Assembly: GCA_005879315.1 (NCBI GenBank)
Contig: VBLC01000056.1
Coordinates: 1-52,986 of the forward strand
DNA length: 52,986 nucleotides
DNA from: Deltaproteobacteria bacterium
Lineage (GTDB): Bacteria > Myxococcota > Myxococcia > Myxococcales > 40CM-4-68-19
Direction of reading: 5' to 3'
The notes under the pieces are model-generated. The model saw only the letters and a list, made by a program, of their open reading frames with translations. It was not told where the DNA came from and did not search any database. The translations under genes and the position numbers were made by a program. Within the stretch, counting starts at the first letter, position 1. Each line of letters begins with the position of its first letter. Below, in pieces: positions 15,773 to 23,596 of this stretch.

Positions 15773-17785
15773 TCAAGGAGACTGCAGCGCGCGCACTTTC
15801 TCGAGAAGCTCGGCGCGCACATTGGCGTCGCCTGGCTCGGGAAGGCGGTCTGGCGGATCGGCGGCGAAGGCCTGCGGCTGCTGCCGGCGGTCCGGTTTGC
15901 GCAGGGAGGGAACGAGCCGACCCAGCGCGCGCCGGAAGGCATCGAGGGCGTCCTCGCGGTGGCCCGCGGCCACGAGCGCATCGCCCAGGTGGCTGAGGAT
16001 CACTGGATCGTTGGGCGCCAGCTGGTCGGCGCGGCGCAGCTCGGTGAGCGCCTCCGGCGCGCGGCCCAGACGCAGAAGGCAGAAGCCGTAGGAGTCGGCG
16101 ATGGCGCCGTCGTCGGGCCGCAGCTCGACGGCGCGCGCCAGGAGCTTCTCCGCCTCGCGCAGGTCCTCGCCATTCTCCACCAGCGTGTAGCCGACGTAGT
16201 TCAAGGCGCCAGCGTGCTGCGGCTGCACCGCCAGCACCTTGCGCATCGTCGTGAGCGCCTTCTGCTTCAGACCAGCGCGATCCTGCGCGTTGCCCAGCGC
16301 ATAGAGGAGCGCATCGCTCCCGGGATGAGCGCGCGCGGCGTTGGAGATGACTTGCTCCGCTTCCAGCGCGCGGCCACCGCGGTCGAAGGCCTCGAGCAGC
16401 GCGAGCGAGACGTTCTCGTCGAGAGGATGATCGGCGAACAGCGCGCGGAGCCGCCGCATCGCTTCGGCGTTGTCGCCGCCCTTGCCTCGCGCCAGCGCGG
16501 CCTGCACGCGGACGTCGAGGAGCAGCGCGTCTGGATCCGCGCCGAGAAAAGCCGGCGAAGGCGGCTCGCCCTTGCGCGCGAGCAGCTTCTTCTCGATCTG
16601 TTCGAAGGCCGAGGATGCGTCGCGGGCGCGGCCGCGCTGTTCCATCGCCAGCGCCCGATAGAAGGAGAGCTCGGCGTGCTCCGGGTAGAGGCGCAGCGCG
16701 CCCTCGACGGCGGTCTGTGCATCGGCCGACCGATGGGCGCCGAGGAGCGGAATGGCCACGCGCAAGAGCGCGCCGGCGACCTCGCGCCGCTCCTCCTCGC
16801 GGTCGCTGCTGCCGCTCTCCGAAGGATCGATCTCGGCAGCCAGGCCGAGCAGCTTGCGCGCGTGCGCGCCCACCGTCTCGATGTCGCCCTCCTCCAGGGC
16901 GAGCCGCGCGAGCGCCGCCAGCACATCGGCGCCCTCGGGCCGCTGCGCCAGGAGCCGAAGCTGCAGCTCGCGGGCCTCGGCGAAGCGGCGGCGCGACTCG
17001 AAAAAGGTGGCCTGCGCCGAGAGAGTATCGGGGTCCGAAGGCATCGCGGCGCGCGCATGCGCGAACGCGCGCTCGGCCGCGCCGTCGTCGCGCCGCTGCG
17101 CCTGCGCGCGGGCCACGTCGACCCAGGCCGCGGCCGCCTGTTCGCGCAACCGTCCCGCCATCCACAGCGCGCTTCCCCGCGTCTCGTCGCTCTCCTCGTC
17201 GTGCTGCTGCCGATCGGCGCGCTTCTGCGCGGCGCGCGACTGCTGCGAAAGTTGCGCCGCAGCCGATTCCGCCGCGCCGGTGTCGCCCAGCGAAAGCTCG
17301 AGGCGCACCAACTCGCGGTAGGCATCGGGGTCGTCGGGATCGGCTTCGATGGAGGAGCGGAGCTGCGCACGCGCCTCGGCAGGGCGATCGCGCGCTTCGG
17401 CGATGCGCGCCAGCAAGAGGCGCGCGGGTGCATGGAAAGGGTCGAGCGAGAGCGCGGCGCGCAACTCCTCTTCGGCGTCGGAGACTCGACCCTGCTTGAG
17501 CAGCACTTCGGCGAGCACGGTGCGCAGGTGGGGCGATTCCGGATCGTAGAGGAGGGCTTCGCGCAATTCGGCGACGGCGGTGCCGTAGTCGTCGGCGCCG
17601 CGGGCGAGGAGCGCGTCGAGGTAATGCTTGTAAGCGCGGGCGCTGACGTAGCGCTGCGGCTCGAAGGAGTCGGTGGCCTCGCGGATCGCTTCCTGATCGG
17701 AACCCTGCGCGAGGCGACCAGGCCCGGCCCGCTCGTGCGCGCACGCCGCGAGCAGCAGCAGAGTTGCCGGCCTCAATAGTTGCAT
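15773..17785 (-). CDS. Large TPR-repeat lipoprotein (670 aa)
   Basis: The start at 17785 (MQLLRPATLLLLAACAHE) gives a lipobox ending at Cys15, so the protein is anchored in a membrane. The rest is a long chain of TPR repeats, for example TAVAELREALLYDPESPHLR (about 70-90), DAEEELRAALSLDPFHAPAR, TAVEGALRLYPEHAELSFYR, and a final canonical set around 510-610 (ALTTMRKVLAVQPQHAGALN, ADSYGFCLLRLGRAPEALTE). The arrangement is typical of outer-membrane-anchored TPR scaffolds. Its start overlaps the 3' end of the upstream lipoprotein gene by 13 bp, implying translational coupling with a protein that should reach the same membrane. Confidence 0.8.
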   Translation of the reverse strand: MQLLRPATLLLLAACAHERAGPGRLAQGSDQEAIREATDSFEPQRYVSARAYKHYLDALLARGADDYGTAVAELREALLYDPESPHLRTVLAEVLLKQGRVSDAEEELRAALSLDPFHAPARLLLARIAEARDRPAEARAQLRSSIEADPDDPDAYRELVRLELSLGDTGAAESAAAQLSQQSRAAQKRADRQQHDEESDETRGSALWMAGRLREQAAAAWVDVARAQAQRRDDGAAERAFAHARAAMPSDPDTLSAQATFFESRRRFAEARELQLRLLAQRPEGADVLAALARLALEEGDIETVGAHARKLLGLAAEIDPSESGSSDREEERREVAGALLRVAIPLLGAHRSADAQTAVEGALRLYPEHAELSFYRALAMEQRGRARDASSAFEQIEKKLLARKGEPPSPAFLGADPDALLLDVRVQAALARGKGGDNAEAMRRLRALFADHPLDENVSLALLEAFDRGGRALEAEQVISNAARAHPGSDALLYALGNAQDRAGLKQKALTTMRKVLAVQPQHAGALNYVGYTLVENGEDLREAEKLLARAVELRPDDGAIADSYGFCLLRLGRAPEALTELRRADQLAPNDPVILSHLGDALVAAGHREDALDAFRRALGRLVPSLRKPDRRQQPQAFAADPPDRLPEPGDANVRAELLEKVRALQSP

Positions 17786-20088
17786 GAAGACCCCGCGTTG
17801 CGCGAGTTGCAGGAATCGTGGCCGGGCCGGGGCCAGATCGTGGTCGTGGGGAGAACGGGCAGCGCGGGGAGCTGCACGGAGCTTACCCATCCGGGGCCGT
17901 TCCCGCCTCCGCCGTCGGCAACATACGCAAGGCCCCAGCTCCCGCGCTGATCGACGGCGGGCGGCGATGGCGACTGCGGACTGAACGACCCGAGTGTCAC
18001 GAGGTTGAGCATGCCGGCCGCGGACACGAGCGCCAGCGCTCCAGTGTTCTTCAAGACCAGAAGCGAACCATTCTGCATCAATACCGGCGCCGAGACCCCT
18101 GCCCCCAGCGACACCGACCAGACCGGCGATCCGCCGCTCATCTCGGACCAGGTGTAGATGGTGCCTTGATCGTCGGCGGCATGGATGTTCGTGCCATCGA
18201 AAACGGGCGAGAACGTCAACGCCGAAACTGCCGCCGGCGTAGGAAAGCCGGTTACGTCGTTCCACGCGGGGGTCACCCCCCCGCTCTTCTGAGTGCGGTG
18301 GATTTTCTTGTCGGACGATCCGCCGCCAAAAATGGCGTCGCTGGCGGGGCTGCCCGAGAGCGAGGGCGGCGCAAGCGCGGGCACCGAGCCGTTGAAGGAG
18401 ACGCTGTTCGCCGCCGATGTGTCGATGTCGGTGCCGTTCAGCTGCGGCACGGAGGTGAAGCCTCCCCCATGCGAGAAGAAGTACGTCGAACCGGCGATGC
18501 TGACGCCCTTGAGCTGGCCGCTCACGTTGTTCGCCGCGCCGAGAAGTCGGGCCGCCAGCTGCTTGCACTTGGTCGTCGCAGCTGGCTGATACTGAAAGAC
18601 AAAGGCGTTGTTCGAGACACCTGCCGTGTCCTGCGAGGTGGCAGCGACGATCGCGATTTCGGACGGTGGCGATCCAGGAGCGGTAGTGACCGCCGGCGAG
18701 GCATCCAACCCCGCGCCGGTGACTTGCGAGCAGGAATAGACCGTCCCCGTCGTTCCCGACGCGGGCGGCACGATCACGCTGAAGGTGCCGCAATGCGTGT
18801 TGCTGCCGCAGGGCGAGAGATCGCCCGACACCGAGTACAGGACGCCGGCGGAACCGGCAGCCACGTCGTGCGCGATTCCCGCCGTCACCGACGCCGACCA
18901 CGCCTGCGATCCATCGGGATTGAGCACGAAGAGGTTGGCCCCACCGCTTGGGGCCGCATCGGTCCCGACGGCCACCTGGCGCGCTCCGGCCGCACCGGGG
19001 AGGAGCGCCGGCGCTCCCGTCGCTACGCCGCGGAGCTGCGCGCGCCAGCGGACGAGCGAGACGAGCGCGAGACCGTCGCCGCTGGTCGCTCCCGCCGGCG
19101 CCTTGCCCTGCGCGACGTTGCCCACCGCGTCGGCCGCCGACGCGACGAGTTGCACGAGCGAGGTGCCGGTGACGTCGGATGTGTCGAGAGAGTCGAGCTT
19201 GGAGAGGTCGAGAGTGAAAGCGTAGTGGTGGACGGTATTCGTCGAGCTCGTGCAGGACCCGCCGTTGGAGCCGCTCTTCATCGTCAGCGTGACGGTCGCG
19301 CCCCCGCTGCTCGCGATCGCTGCAGGCGCTGCTGCGATCCCCGCGCCGCAGTCGCGGACGTCGAAAGAAATCGTGGCGCTGTCGTCGCGCAGCAAGTGGT
19401 CCGTTCCCCGGCCGCAGTGGAAAGTCGCCGATTCCGGTGGAGAGCAGACCGACAGAAGCGCGGGCAAGGCGCTCGAGTAATCGACGTGCGGGGCCGAGAC
19501 GGATGGAGGAAGAGCATCGACCAGGATCGCCCCAGGCGCGCTGCTGGCGTTCTGCGCGTTGTCCAGGGCGGTGATGGTGAAGCGCATCTGTCCTTCTCGC
19601 CCGCGTACGGCCGAAGCCGGCAAGCGGAAGTGCCATCTGCCGTCGGCGGGAGGAGGCGTGACCGGCGAGACGTCGAGGGGAGTGCCGGCTGCGACGTCGC
19701 TCGCGAATAGCCGCAGCGAAACGGAGGCCACGCCGCTGCCCGTGTCGGTCACCGAAACGGCGATCTCCACCACGGGCGCGCCGCTGCCTCCTGCAAACCA
19801 AATCTGGCCGTCCTCGCCGACGGTGCCACTGGTCAAAAGCGCGATCGCTCCGATCTGTGGCGGCGAATGGCTCATCACCCCGACGCATTCGCCGAAGCTG
19901 CAGATCTCCCCGGGCGCGCAGCCGGCGGCGCAATTGCCCGAGAGCGCGACGCACACTCCCCCGAGCGAGCAGAGCGAACCGTCGCGGCAATCGGTGTGCG
20001 CAGCGCAATTCCCATGCGCCGCCGGCTTGCAGGCGACGAGCGTCGCAAGAGCGATCCACGAGAGCCGGCCGGCGCTGCGCAGGTTCAT
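17773..20088 (-). CDS. Large Cys-containing surface lipoprotein (771 aa)
   Basis: The start at 20088 (MNLRSAGRLSWIALATLVAC) gives a lipobox Cys20. The first 60 mature residues hold a Cys-rich EGF-like module (NCAAHTDCRDGSLCSLGGVC, NCAAGCAPGEICSFGEC). Two Ig-like or cadherin-like stretches then concern ordered properties of variables (VVEIAVSVTDTGSGVASVSL, TISFDVRDCGAGIAA). The C-terminal 400 residues resemble repeated seven-to-eight-stranded propeller units (DGSQAWSASVTAGIAHD, VFDGTNIHAADDQGTIYTWS, VLMQNGSLLVLKNTGALALV), as in PQQ-like beta-propellers. It ends GHDSCNSRNAGSSCNY. Such proteins in Myxococcota are often surface-exposed. The ligand is unknown. Confidence 0.65.
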   Translation of the reverse strand: MNLRSAGRLSWIALATLVACKPAAHGNCAAHTDCRDGSLCSLGGVCVALSGNCAAGCAPGEICSFGECVGVMSHSPPQIGAIALLTSGTVGEDGQIWFAGGSGAPVVEIAVSVTDTGSGVASVSLRLFASDVAAGTPLDVSPVTPPPADGRWHFRLPASAVRGREGQMRFTITALDNAQNASSAPGAILVDALPPSVSAPHVDYSSALPALLSVCSPPESATFHCGRGTDHLLRDDSATISFDVRDCGAGIAAAPAAIASSGGATVTLTMKSGSNGGSCTSSTNTVHHYAFTLDLSKLDSLDTSDVTGTSLVQLVASAADAVGNVAQGKAPAGATSGDGLALVSLVRWRAQLRGVATGAPALLPGAAGARQVAVGTDAAPSGGANLFVLNPDGSQAWSASVTAGIAHDVAAGSAGVLYSVSGDLSPCGSNTHCGTFSVIVPPASGTTGTVYSCSQVTGAGLDASPAVTTAPGSPPSEIAIVAATSQDTAGVSNNAFVFQYQPAATTKCKQLAARLLGAANNVSGQLKGVSIAGSTYFFSHGGGFTSVPQLNGTDIDTSAANSVSFNGSVPALAPPSLSGSPASDAIFGGGSSDKKIHRTQKSGGVTPAWNDVTGFPTPAAVSALTFSPVFDGTNIHAADDQGTIYTWSEMSGGSPVWSVSLGAGVSAPVLMQNGSLLVLKNTGALALVSAAGMLNLVTLGSFSPQSPSPPAVDQRGSWGLAYVADGGGGNGPGWVSSVQLPALPVLPTTTIWPRPGHDSCNSRNAGSSCNY

Positions 20089-20101
20089 CCGTGGGTGCGC
20101 C

Positions 20102-20554
20102 TCAACGGCTCCGGCCGGCAATCTCCGCCATTTGCGCGCGGCCGGCGTCGCGCGACAGTTTCCAGGTCATCTGTCCCGACTCGTCGAAGTCGAGATCGAA
20201 CACGCCCCGCCCGGTGAGCTGCCGCATGCGCGCGGTGGCCTCGTCCTTGGGGAGACCGCTCGCTTTGCAGACGGGGTCGATGCCCACTTGACCGCCGTTC
20301 TTGCGCGCCAGCGCGATCGCCATCTCGGAGAAGTTGCGCTCGTCGTTCTCCGCCTCGATGCGGGCCCGCTTGCGGCCCATGGCGATGAGGCCGAGACCGA
20401 AGGCGCACACCGCTCCGCCAACCACCAACCCGGAGAGATCGACGAAGCCCTGCCCCTTGTCGACCAGGAAAGCCCTGATCAGCAAAAGCGCGAAGGCCCC
20501 GCCGAGGATGGCGACGAAGGCTCCGCCGATGGTGAGGATGTTGCTGGTGCGCAT
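20102..20554 (-). CDS. Small membrane protein with two TM segments and a cytosolic winged-helix-like tail
   Basis: A 150-residue protein beginning MRTSNILTIGGAFVAILG. Two hydrophobic segments (about 8-30 and 42-60) are followed by basic residues MGRKRARIEAEN and a soluble tail. The tail IALARKNGGQVGIDPVCKAS with LPKDEATARMRQLTGRGVFD looks like a winged-helix pair as in SHOCT-like or small DNA-binding modules. It starts 11 bp after the LemA gene and ends 13 bp before the start of the large lipoprotein gene, so an operon is likely. The tail DFDESGQMTWKLSR is a common end of such winged domains. Function unknown. Confidence 0.65.
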   Translation of the reverse strand: MRTSNILTIGGAFVAILGGAFALLLIRAFLVDKGQGFVDLSGLVVGGAVCAFGLGLIAMGRKRARIEAENDERNFSEMAIALARKNGGQVGIDPVCKASGLPKDEATARMRQLTGRGVFDLDFDESGQMTWKLSRDAGRAQMAEIAGRSR

Positions 20555-20565
20555 TCCCTTCGCCC

Positions 20566-21114
20566 TTATTGGAAGGAGACCTTGGGAACTGCCTTCGCTC
20601 CTGCCTCGGCCTTGAAGTAGTCCTTGTGATCGGGGAAGCCGCCGATCTTGGCCCACCAGGCGCCGGGGATGCCGCGCACGTCGGCGTTGTATTGCTGGAC
20701 GGCTTCGTTGTAACGGTTGCGCGCCACGGCCAGGCGATTCTCGGTGCCGGCCAGCTCGTCCATCAGCCGGGCGAAGTTTGCGTCGGCCTTGAGCTGCGGA
20801 TAGTTCTCCGTGAGCATCATCAGCTTGGAGATGGCGCCCTCGAACTGGTTCGCGGCCTGGATCTTGTCGGCACGCGAGCTCGCGCCGAGCATGGCCGCGC
20901 GCGCGTTGGCGATGTCGTCGAAGACGCCCTTCTCGTGCTTGGCGTAGCCCTTCACCACTTCGACGAGGTTGGGGATCAGGTCCGCGCGCCGCTGCAGCTG
21001 GCTTTCCACCTGGCTCCAGGCGGCCTCGACCTGCTGCTCCTCGTTGACGATGCGGTTGTAGCCGCAGCCGGCCAGTGCGAAGACCAGGAACGCCGTCCAC
21101 TTGCGCACGCGCAT
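20566..21114 (-). CDS. lemA: LemA family lipoprotein
   Basis: A 182-residue protein with a lipobox (VFALAGC, Cys17) and the LemA fold: YNRIVNEEQQVEAAWSQVES, LQRRADLIPNLVEVVKGY, then KLMMLTENYPQLKADANF and QQYNADVRGIPG. LemA proteins are helical membrane-anchored or periplasmic proteins whose biochemical role is unsettled. It heads a set of minus-strand genes including the small 2-TM protein just downstream. Confidence 0.9.
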   Translation of the reverse strand: MRVRKWTAFLVFALAGCGYNRIVNEEQQVEAAWSQVESQLQRRADLIPNLVEVVKGYAKHEKGVFDDIANARAAMLGASSRADKIQAANQFEGAISKLMMLTENYPQLKADANFARLMDELAGTENRLAVARNRYNEAVQQYNADVRGIPGAWWAKIGGFPDHKDYFKAEAGAKAVPKVSFQ

Positions 21115-21232
21115 TGCACGCCTCCGTCGAAGCGCGAGTCTAACATGGGGTCGCGCCAGGCGCGGCCGCCATCACCAGTCCGGCTTGGGCGCTACGCTTG
21201 TGGAGTTGCAGCTCGAGATTATGAGATGCGCT

Positions 21233-21949
21233 CTACGGGTGGGATTCGAGGTGACGTCTCACCACCTCGCGGGCGGTCACGACCGAGTCGCGCAGCGGAG
21301 TGCCTTGAGCGAGGCCGGCAGCGATGGCGCTGGCGAGCCGGCAGCCGGTGCCGCGCGCTTTCGATGCGATGCGGGGCGCCGAGAAGCGCTCCTCGCCGTC
21401 GCGGGTCACGAGGACGTCGACCGGGTCGCCCGGAAGATGTCCGCCCTTGAGCAGCACTGCGCCCGCCCCTCTGGCGAGGAGGGCGCGGGCGTCGGCGGGG
21501 CCGTCGAGGAGCAACTCCGCCTCGGAAATGTTGGGGGTGAGCAGCGCTCCCTGCGCCAGCATCAGATAGGCCTCGCGGGCGGCCGGCAGCGATCCCTTGA
21601 AGAGCGAAAGGCCGCTCGAAGAGCGCAGCACCGGGTCGACCACCGCCGGCAGACCCTTTCGCCGCTGGAGCAATTTCGCGATGGCCGCGGCGCTCCTGGC
21701 GTCGCCCACCATGCCGATCTTGATTGCGCGGACATTTTCTTCTTCCAGCAGCGCCTCGGCCATCTCGGTCAGACGGGCAGGATCGATTGGCTCGAACATG
21801 ATCGCGGCGCGAGTGGTCTGGACGGTCAGCGCGGTCAGAACGCCAAGCGGGCGGGCGCCTGCCGCCCTGACCGCCTCGGCATCGGCGAGCAGTCCCGCCG
21901 CGCCGCTCGGGTCGAGCCCGGCGAAGACGAGAACGCAAGGCGCGCTCAC
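21233..21949 (-). CDS. thiD: Hydroxymethylpyrimidine/phosphomethylpyrimidine kinase
   Basis: A 238-residue ribokinase-fold enzyme phosphorylating HMP and HMP-P for thiamine synthesis. The GTG start at 21947-21949 overlaps the stop of the preceding gene (GTGA) and is the best choice since the fold begins directly: VLVFAGLDPSGAAGLLADAE. Family blocks are LTALTVQTT, IGMVGDARS, VDPVLRSSSG, LTPNISEAELL, VLLKGGHLPGD and the anion-hole/catalytic ASKARGTGCRLASAIAAGLA near residue 205. The length is as usual. It is the third gene of the coupled thiE / amidotransferase / thiD set. Confidence 0.9.
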   Translation of the reverse strand: MSAPCVLVFAGLDPSGAAGLLADAEAVRAAGARPLGVLTALTVQTTRAAIMFEPIDPARLTEMAEALLEEENVRAIKIGMVGDARSAAAIAKLLQRRKGLPAVVDPVLRSSSGLSLFKGSLPAAREAYLMLAQGALLTPNISEAELLLDGPADARALLARGAGAVLLKGGHLPGDPVDVLVTRDGEERFSAPRIASKARGTGCRLASAIAAGLAQGTPLRDSVVTAREVVRRHLESHP

Positions 21950-22668
21950 GAGCGCGTGCTCACGACCAGCGCGCGATAGAGCGCGAGGTGCTGAGGATCG
22001 GAGAGCAGCTCCGGATGCCACTGCACGCCGATGGCGAAGCGCGCATCGCTCAGCTCGATGGCCTCGATGACGTTGTCGGGCGAGAGCGCGCTGACGTGGG
22101 CGCGGCCCGGTTCGTGGACCGCCTGGTGGTGGGTGGAGTTCACCTGGATCTCGCGGGCGCCGAGGATCTGCGCGAGCCTGGTTCCCTGCAGCACCGTCAC
22201 CGGATGACCCGGATAGCGAGGGTCGAGCTTCTGCTCGTGATCGAAGGCGCCGGGGATTTCGTCGGCGATGTCCTGGTGGAGCGTGCCGCCCGCCTCCACC
22301 GCGAGGAGCTGCATCCCGCCGCAGATGCCGAGCAAGGGGATGCCCTGCTCGAGAGCGGCGCGCAGGACGCGGAGCTCGTAATGAGTGCGGTCGGGCTTGA
22401 GCGGGCCCAGCTTGCGGTTGGGCTTGGCGCCATACATCTCGGGCGGAATGTCGAAGGCGCCGCCGGTGATGACGACGCCGTCGCAGATGGAGACGGTCTC
22501 GGCCGGCGCGTCCTCGTCCTCGCTGTAGGGAATGACGATGGGCAGTCCGCCCGCCGCGAGGACGGCGTCGGCGTAGGCCTGCTTCAGCTCGTAGCGCGGC
22601 ACCGCGGGACGGCCGACGCGAGGAGCCGTGAGGCCGACGTCGGGAGTGATGCCAATCACGGGCCTCAT
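21946..22668 (-). CDS. Class I glutamine amidotransferase-like hydrolase (peptidase C26, PuuD-like)
   Basis: A 240-residue protein: IGITPDVGLTAP start, VVITGGAFDIPPEMYG, nucleophile Cys116 in LLGICGGMQ, NSTHHQAV, and the catalytic His218/Glu220 in GVQWHPE. These are the hallmarks of gamma-glutamyl-GABA hydrolases such as PuuD, which hydrolyse gamma-glutamyl amides. Both edges overlap neighbours by 4 bp (ATGA with thiE, GTGA with thiD), so translation is tied to thiamine genes. A direct role in thiamine-related salvage is only an inference from position; generic PuuD function is equally possible. Confidence 0.85.
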   Translation of the reverse strand: MRPVIGITPDVGLTAPRVGRPAVPRYELKQAYADAVLAAGGLPIVIPYSEDEDAPAETVSICDGVVITGGAFDIPPEMYGAKPNRKLGPLKPDRTHYELRVLRAALEQGIPLLGICGGMQLLAVEAGGTLHQDIADEIPGAFDHEQKLDPRYPGHPVTVLQGTRLAQILGAREIQVNSTHHQAVHEPGRAHVSALSPDNVIEAIELSDARFAIGVQWHPELLSDPQHLALYRALVVSTRS

Positions 22669-23309
22669 GGCCCGAGGCCTCGGACCTCGGACTTCAGGCC
22701 TCGGGCAAAAGCGGCGACCATCTCACGGGTCGCTCTCTCGGGATCTCTGGCGTTGCACAGCCCGGCGATGGCCGCTGCACAGCGGGCTTCGGTTGCTGCC
22801 ACCTCCGCAGCGTTCTGCGCAGCGATTCCGCCGATTGCCACGACAGGAACCTTCGAGCGCCGCACCGCTCTGGCGAGGCCCGCAATGCCGTGGGGCGGGG
22901 GCAGCTTCGCGCCCGGTTTGCTTTGCGTGGGAAAGATGGGGCCAAAGGCGACGTAATCGGCGCCGTCCGCTTGGTCGATCTCGGCATCGGAATGCGTCGA
23001 GATGCCGATCAATGCTTCCGGCCCGAGCAGCGCGCGCGCCGCCCCGATGGGCAGATCGTCCTGCCCGAGATGCACCCCGTCGGCTTGCGCCAGTTTCGCC
23101 ACGTCAGCCCGATCATTGATCAAGAGCAGGGCTTTCCCCTCGCACAGCTGGCGCGCCCCGCGGGCAACCCCTAGAACCTCCCCCGCGGCGGCACCCTTGA
23201 GCCGCAGCTGCACCACCGCCGCGCCGCCGCGGACGAAGGCCGCGACCAGCTCGAGCGGCGGCCTGCCGGCCGAGCCGTCGACGATGGCGTAGACGCCGCG
23301 CGGAAGCAT
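22665..23309 (-). CDS. thiE: Thiamine-phosphate synthase
   Basis: A 214-residue TIM-barrel enzyme joining HMP-PP and thiazole phosphate. Characteristic blocks are YAIVDGSAG, VQLRLKGAAAGE, LLINDRADVAKLAQADGVHLGQ (split here to keep short: INDRADVA and DGVHLGQDDLP), IGISTHSDAE, ADYVAFGPIFPTQSK and VVAIGGIAAQNAAEV. The C-terminus (GLKSEVRGLGP) is encoded by a small repetitive stretch with the motif GGCCTCGG and may be an extension. No TPP riboswitch (THI box) is seen between the start and 23371. Coupled to the amidotransferase gene by a 4-bp overlap. Confidence 0.9.
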   Translation of the reverse strand: MLPRGVYAIVDGSAGRPPLELVAAFVRGGAAVVQLRLKGAAAGEVLGVARGARQLCEGKALLLINDRADVAKLAQADGVHLGQDDLPIGAARALLGPEALIGISTHSDAEIDQADGADYVAFGPIFPTQSKPGAKLPPPHGIAGLARAVRRSKVPVVAIGGIAAQNAAEVAATEARCAAAIAGLCNARDPERATREMVAAFARGLKSEVRGLGP

Positions 23310-23371
23310 GGACCTGTACGATAGCTCATGGATGTGCTATTCGCCCGCGTCCCCGCCGGAAGGAGCAAGAA

Positions 23372-23563
23372 GTGTCTGAGAAGGAAAAAGGAATCCCCGT
23401 GCAGTACATCGACCGGCGCGTCGTCGAGCGCTACATCAAGAAGGGCCTGCTCGACGAGAAGGAGTACGCGCGCTACCTGAAATCGCTCGATGACATGGCC
23501 GAGAAGGCCGGCAGCGTGGAGACGGAATTCACCTCCGTCGGTGAGCTCGGCCCCACCCGCTGA
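23372..23563 (+). CDS. Small conserved-looking hypothetical protein (63 aa)
   Basis: A 63-residue charged protein starting at GTG (23372) with the Shine-Dalgarno AAGGAG 8 bases upstream. The sequence YIDRRVVERYIKKGLLDEKE and YARYLKSLDDMAEKAGSVET is amphipathic and helical, with no Cys or TM segment. The size, start context and good codon bias support a real gene. Downstream is a strong hairpin (23568-23584) and the protease gene. Function unknown. Confidence 0.65.
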   Translation: MSEKEKGIPVQYIDRRVVERYIKKGLLDEKEYARYLKSLDDMAEKAGSVETEFTSVGELGPTR

Positions 23564-23567
23564 AGTG

Positions 23568-23590
23568 GGAGGCCTCGGGCCTCCTCAGGT
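23568..23590 (+). terminator. Candidate terminator after the 63-aa gene
   Basis: A perfect 7-bp hairpin GGAGGCC/GGCCTCC with a 3-base loop (23568-23584) is followed by TCAGGTTTT. It sits between the small gene and the protease start at 23597, so the protease may still be read through. The GGCCTCGGGCC motif resembles the repeat coding for the thiE tail. Confidence 0.35.
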
Positions 23591-23596
23591 TTTACG

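Noticed and set aside
14951-17779. 942-residue open frame on the plus strand opposite the TPR gene
   Set aside because: It mirrors the TPR and hydrolase genes codon for codon, is rich in Arg/Gly/Ala without domains, and comes from the high GC content.
23310-23371. TPP riboswitch ahead of thiE
   Set aside because: No THI-box core (CTGAGA with later motif) is present in the short leader.
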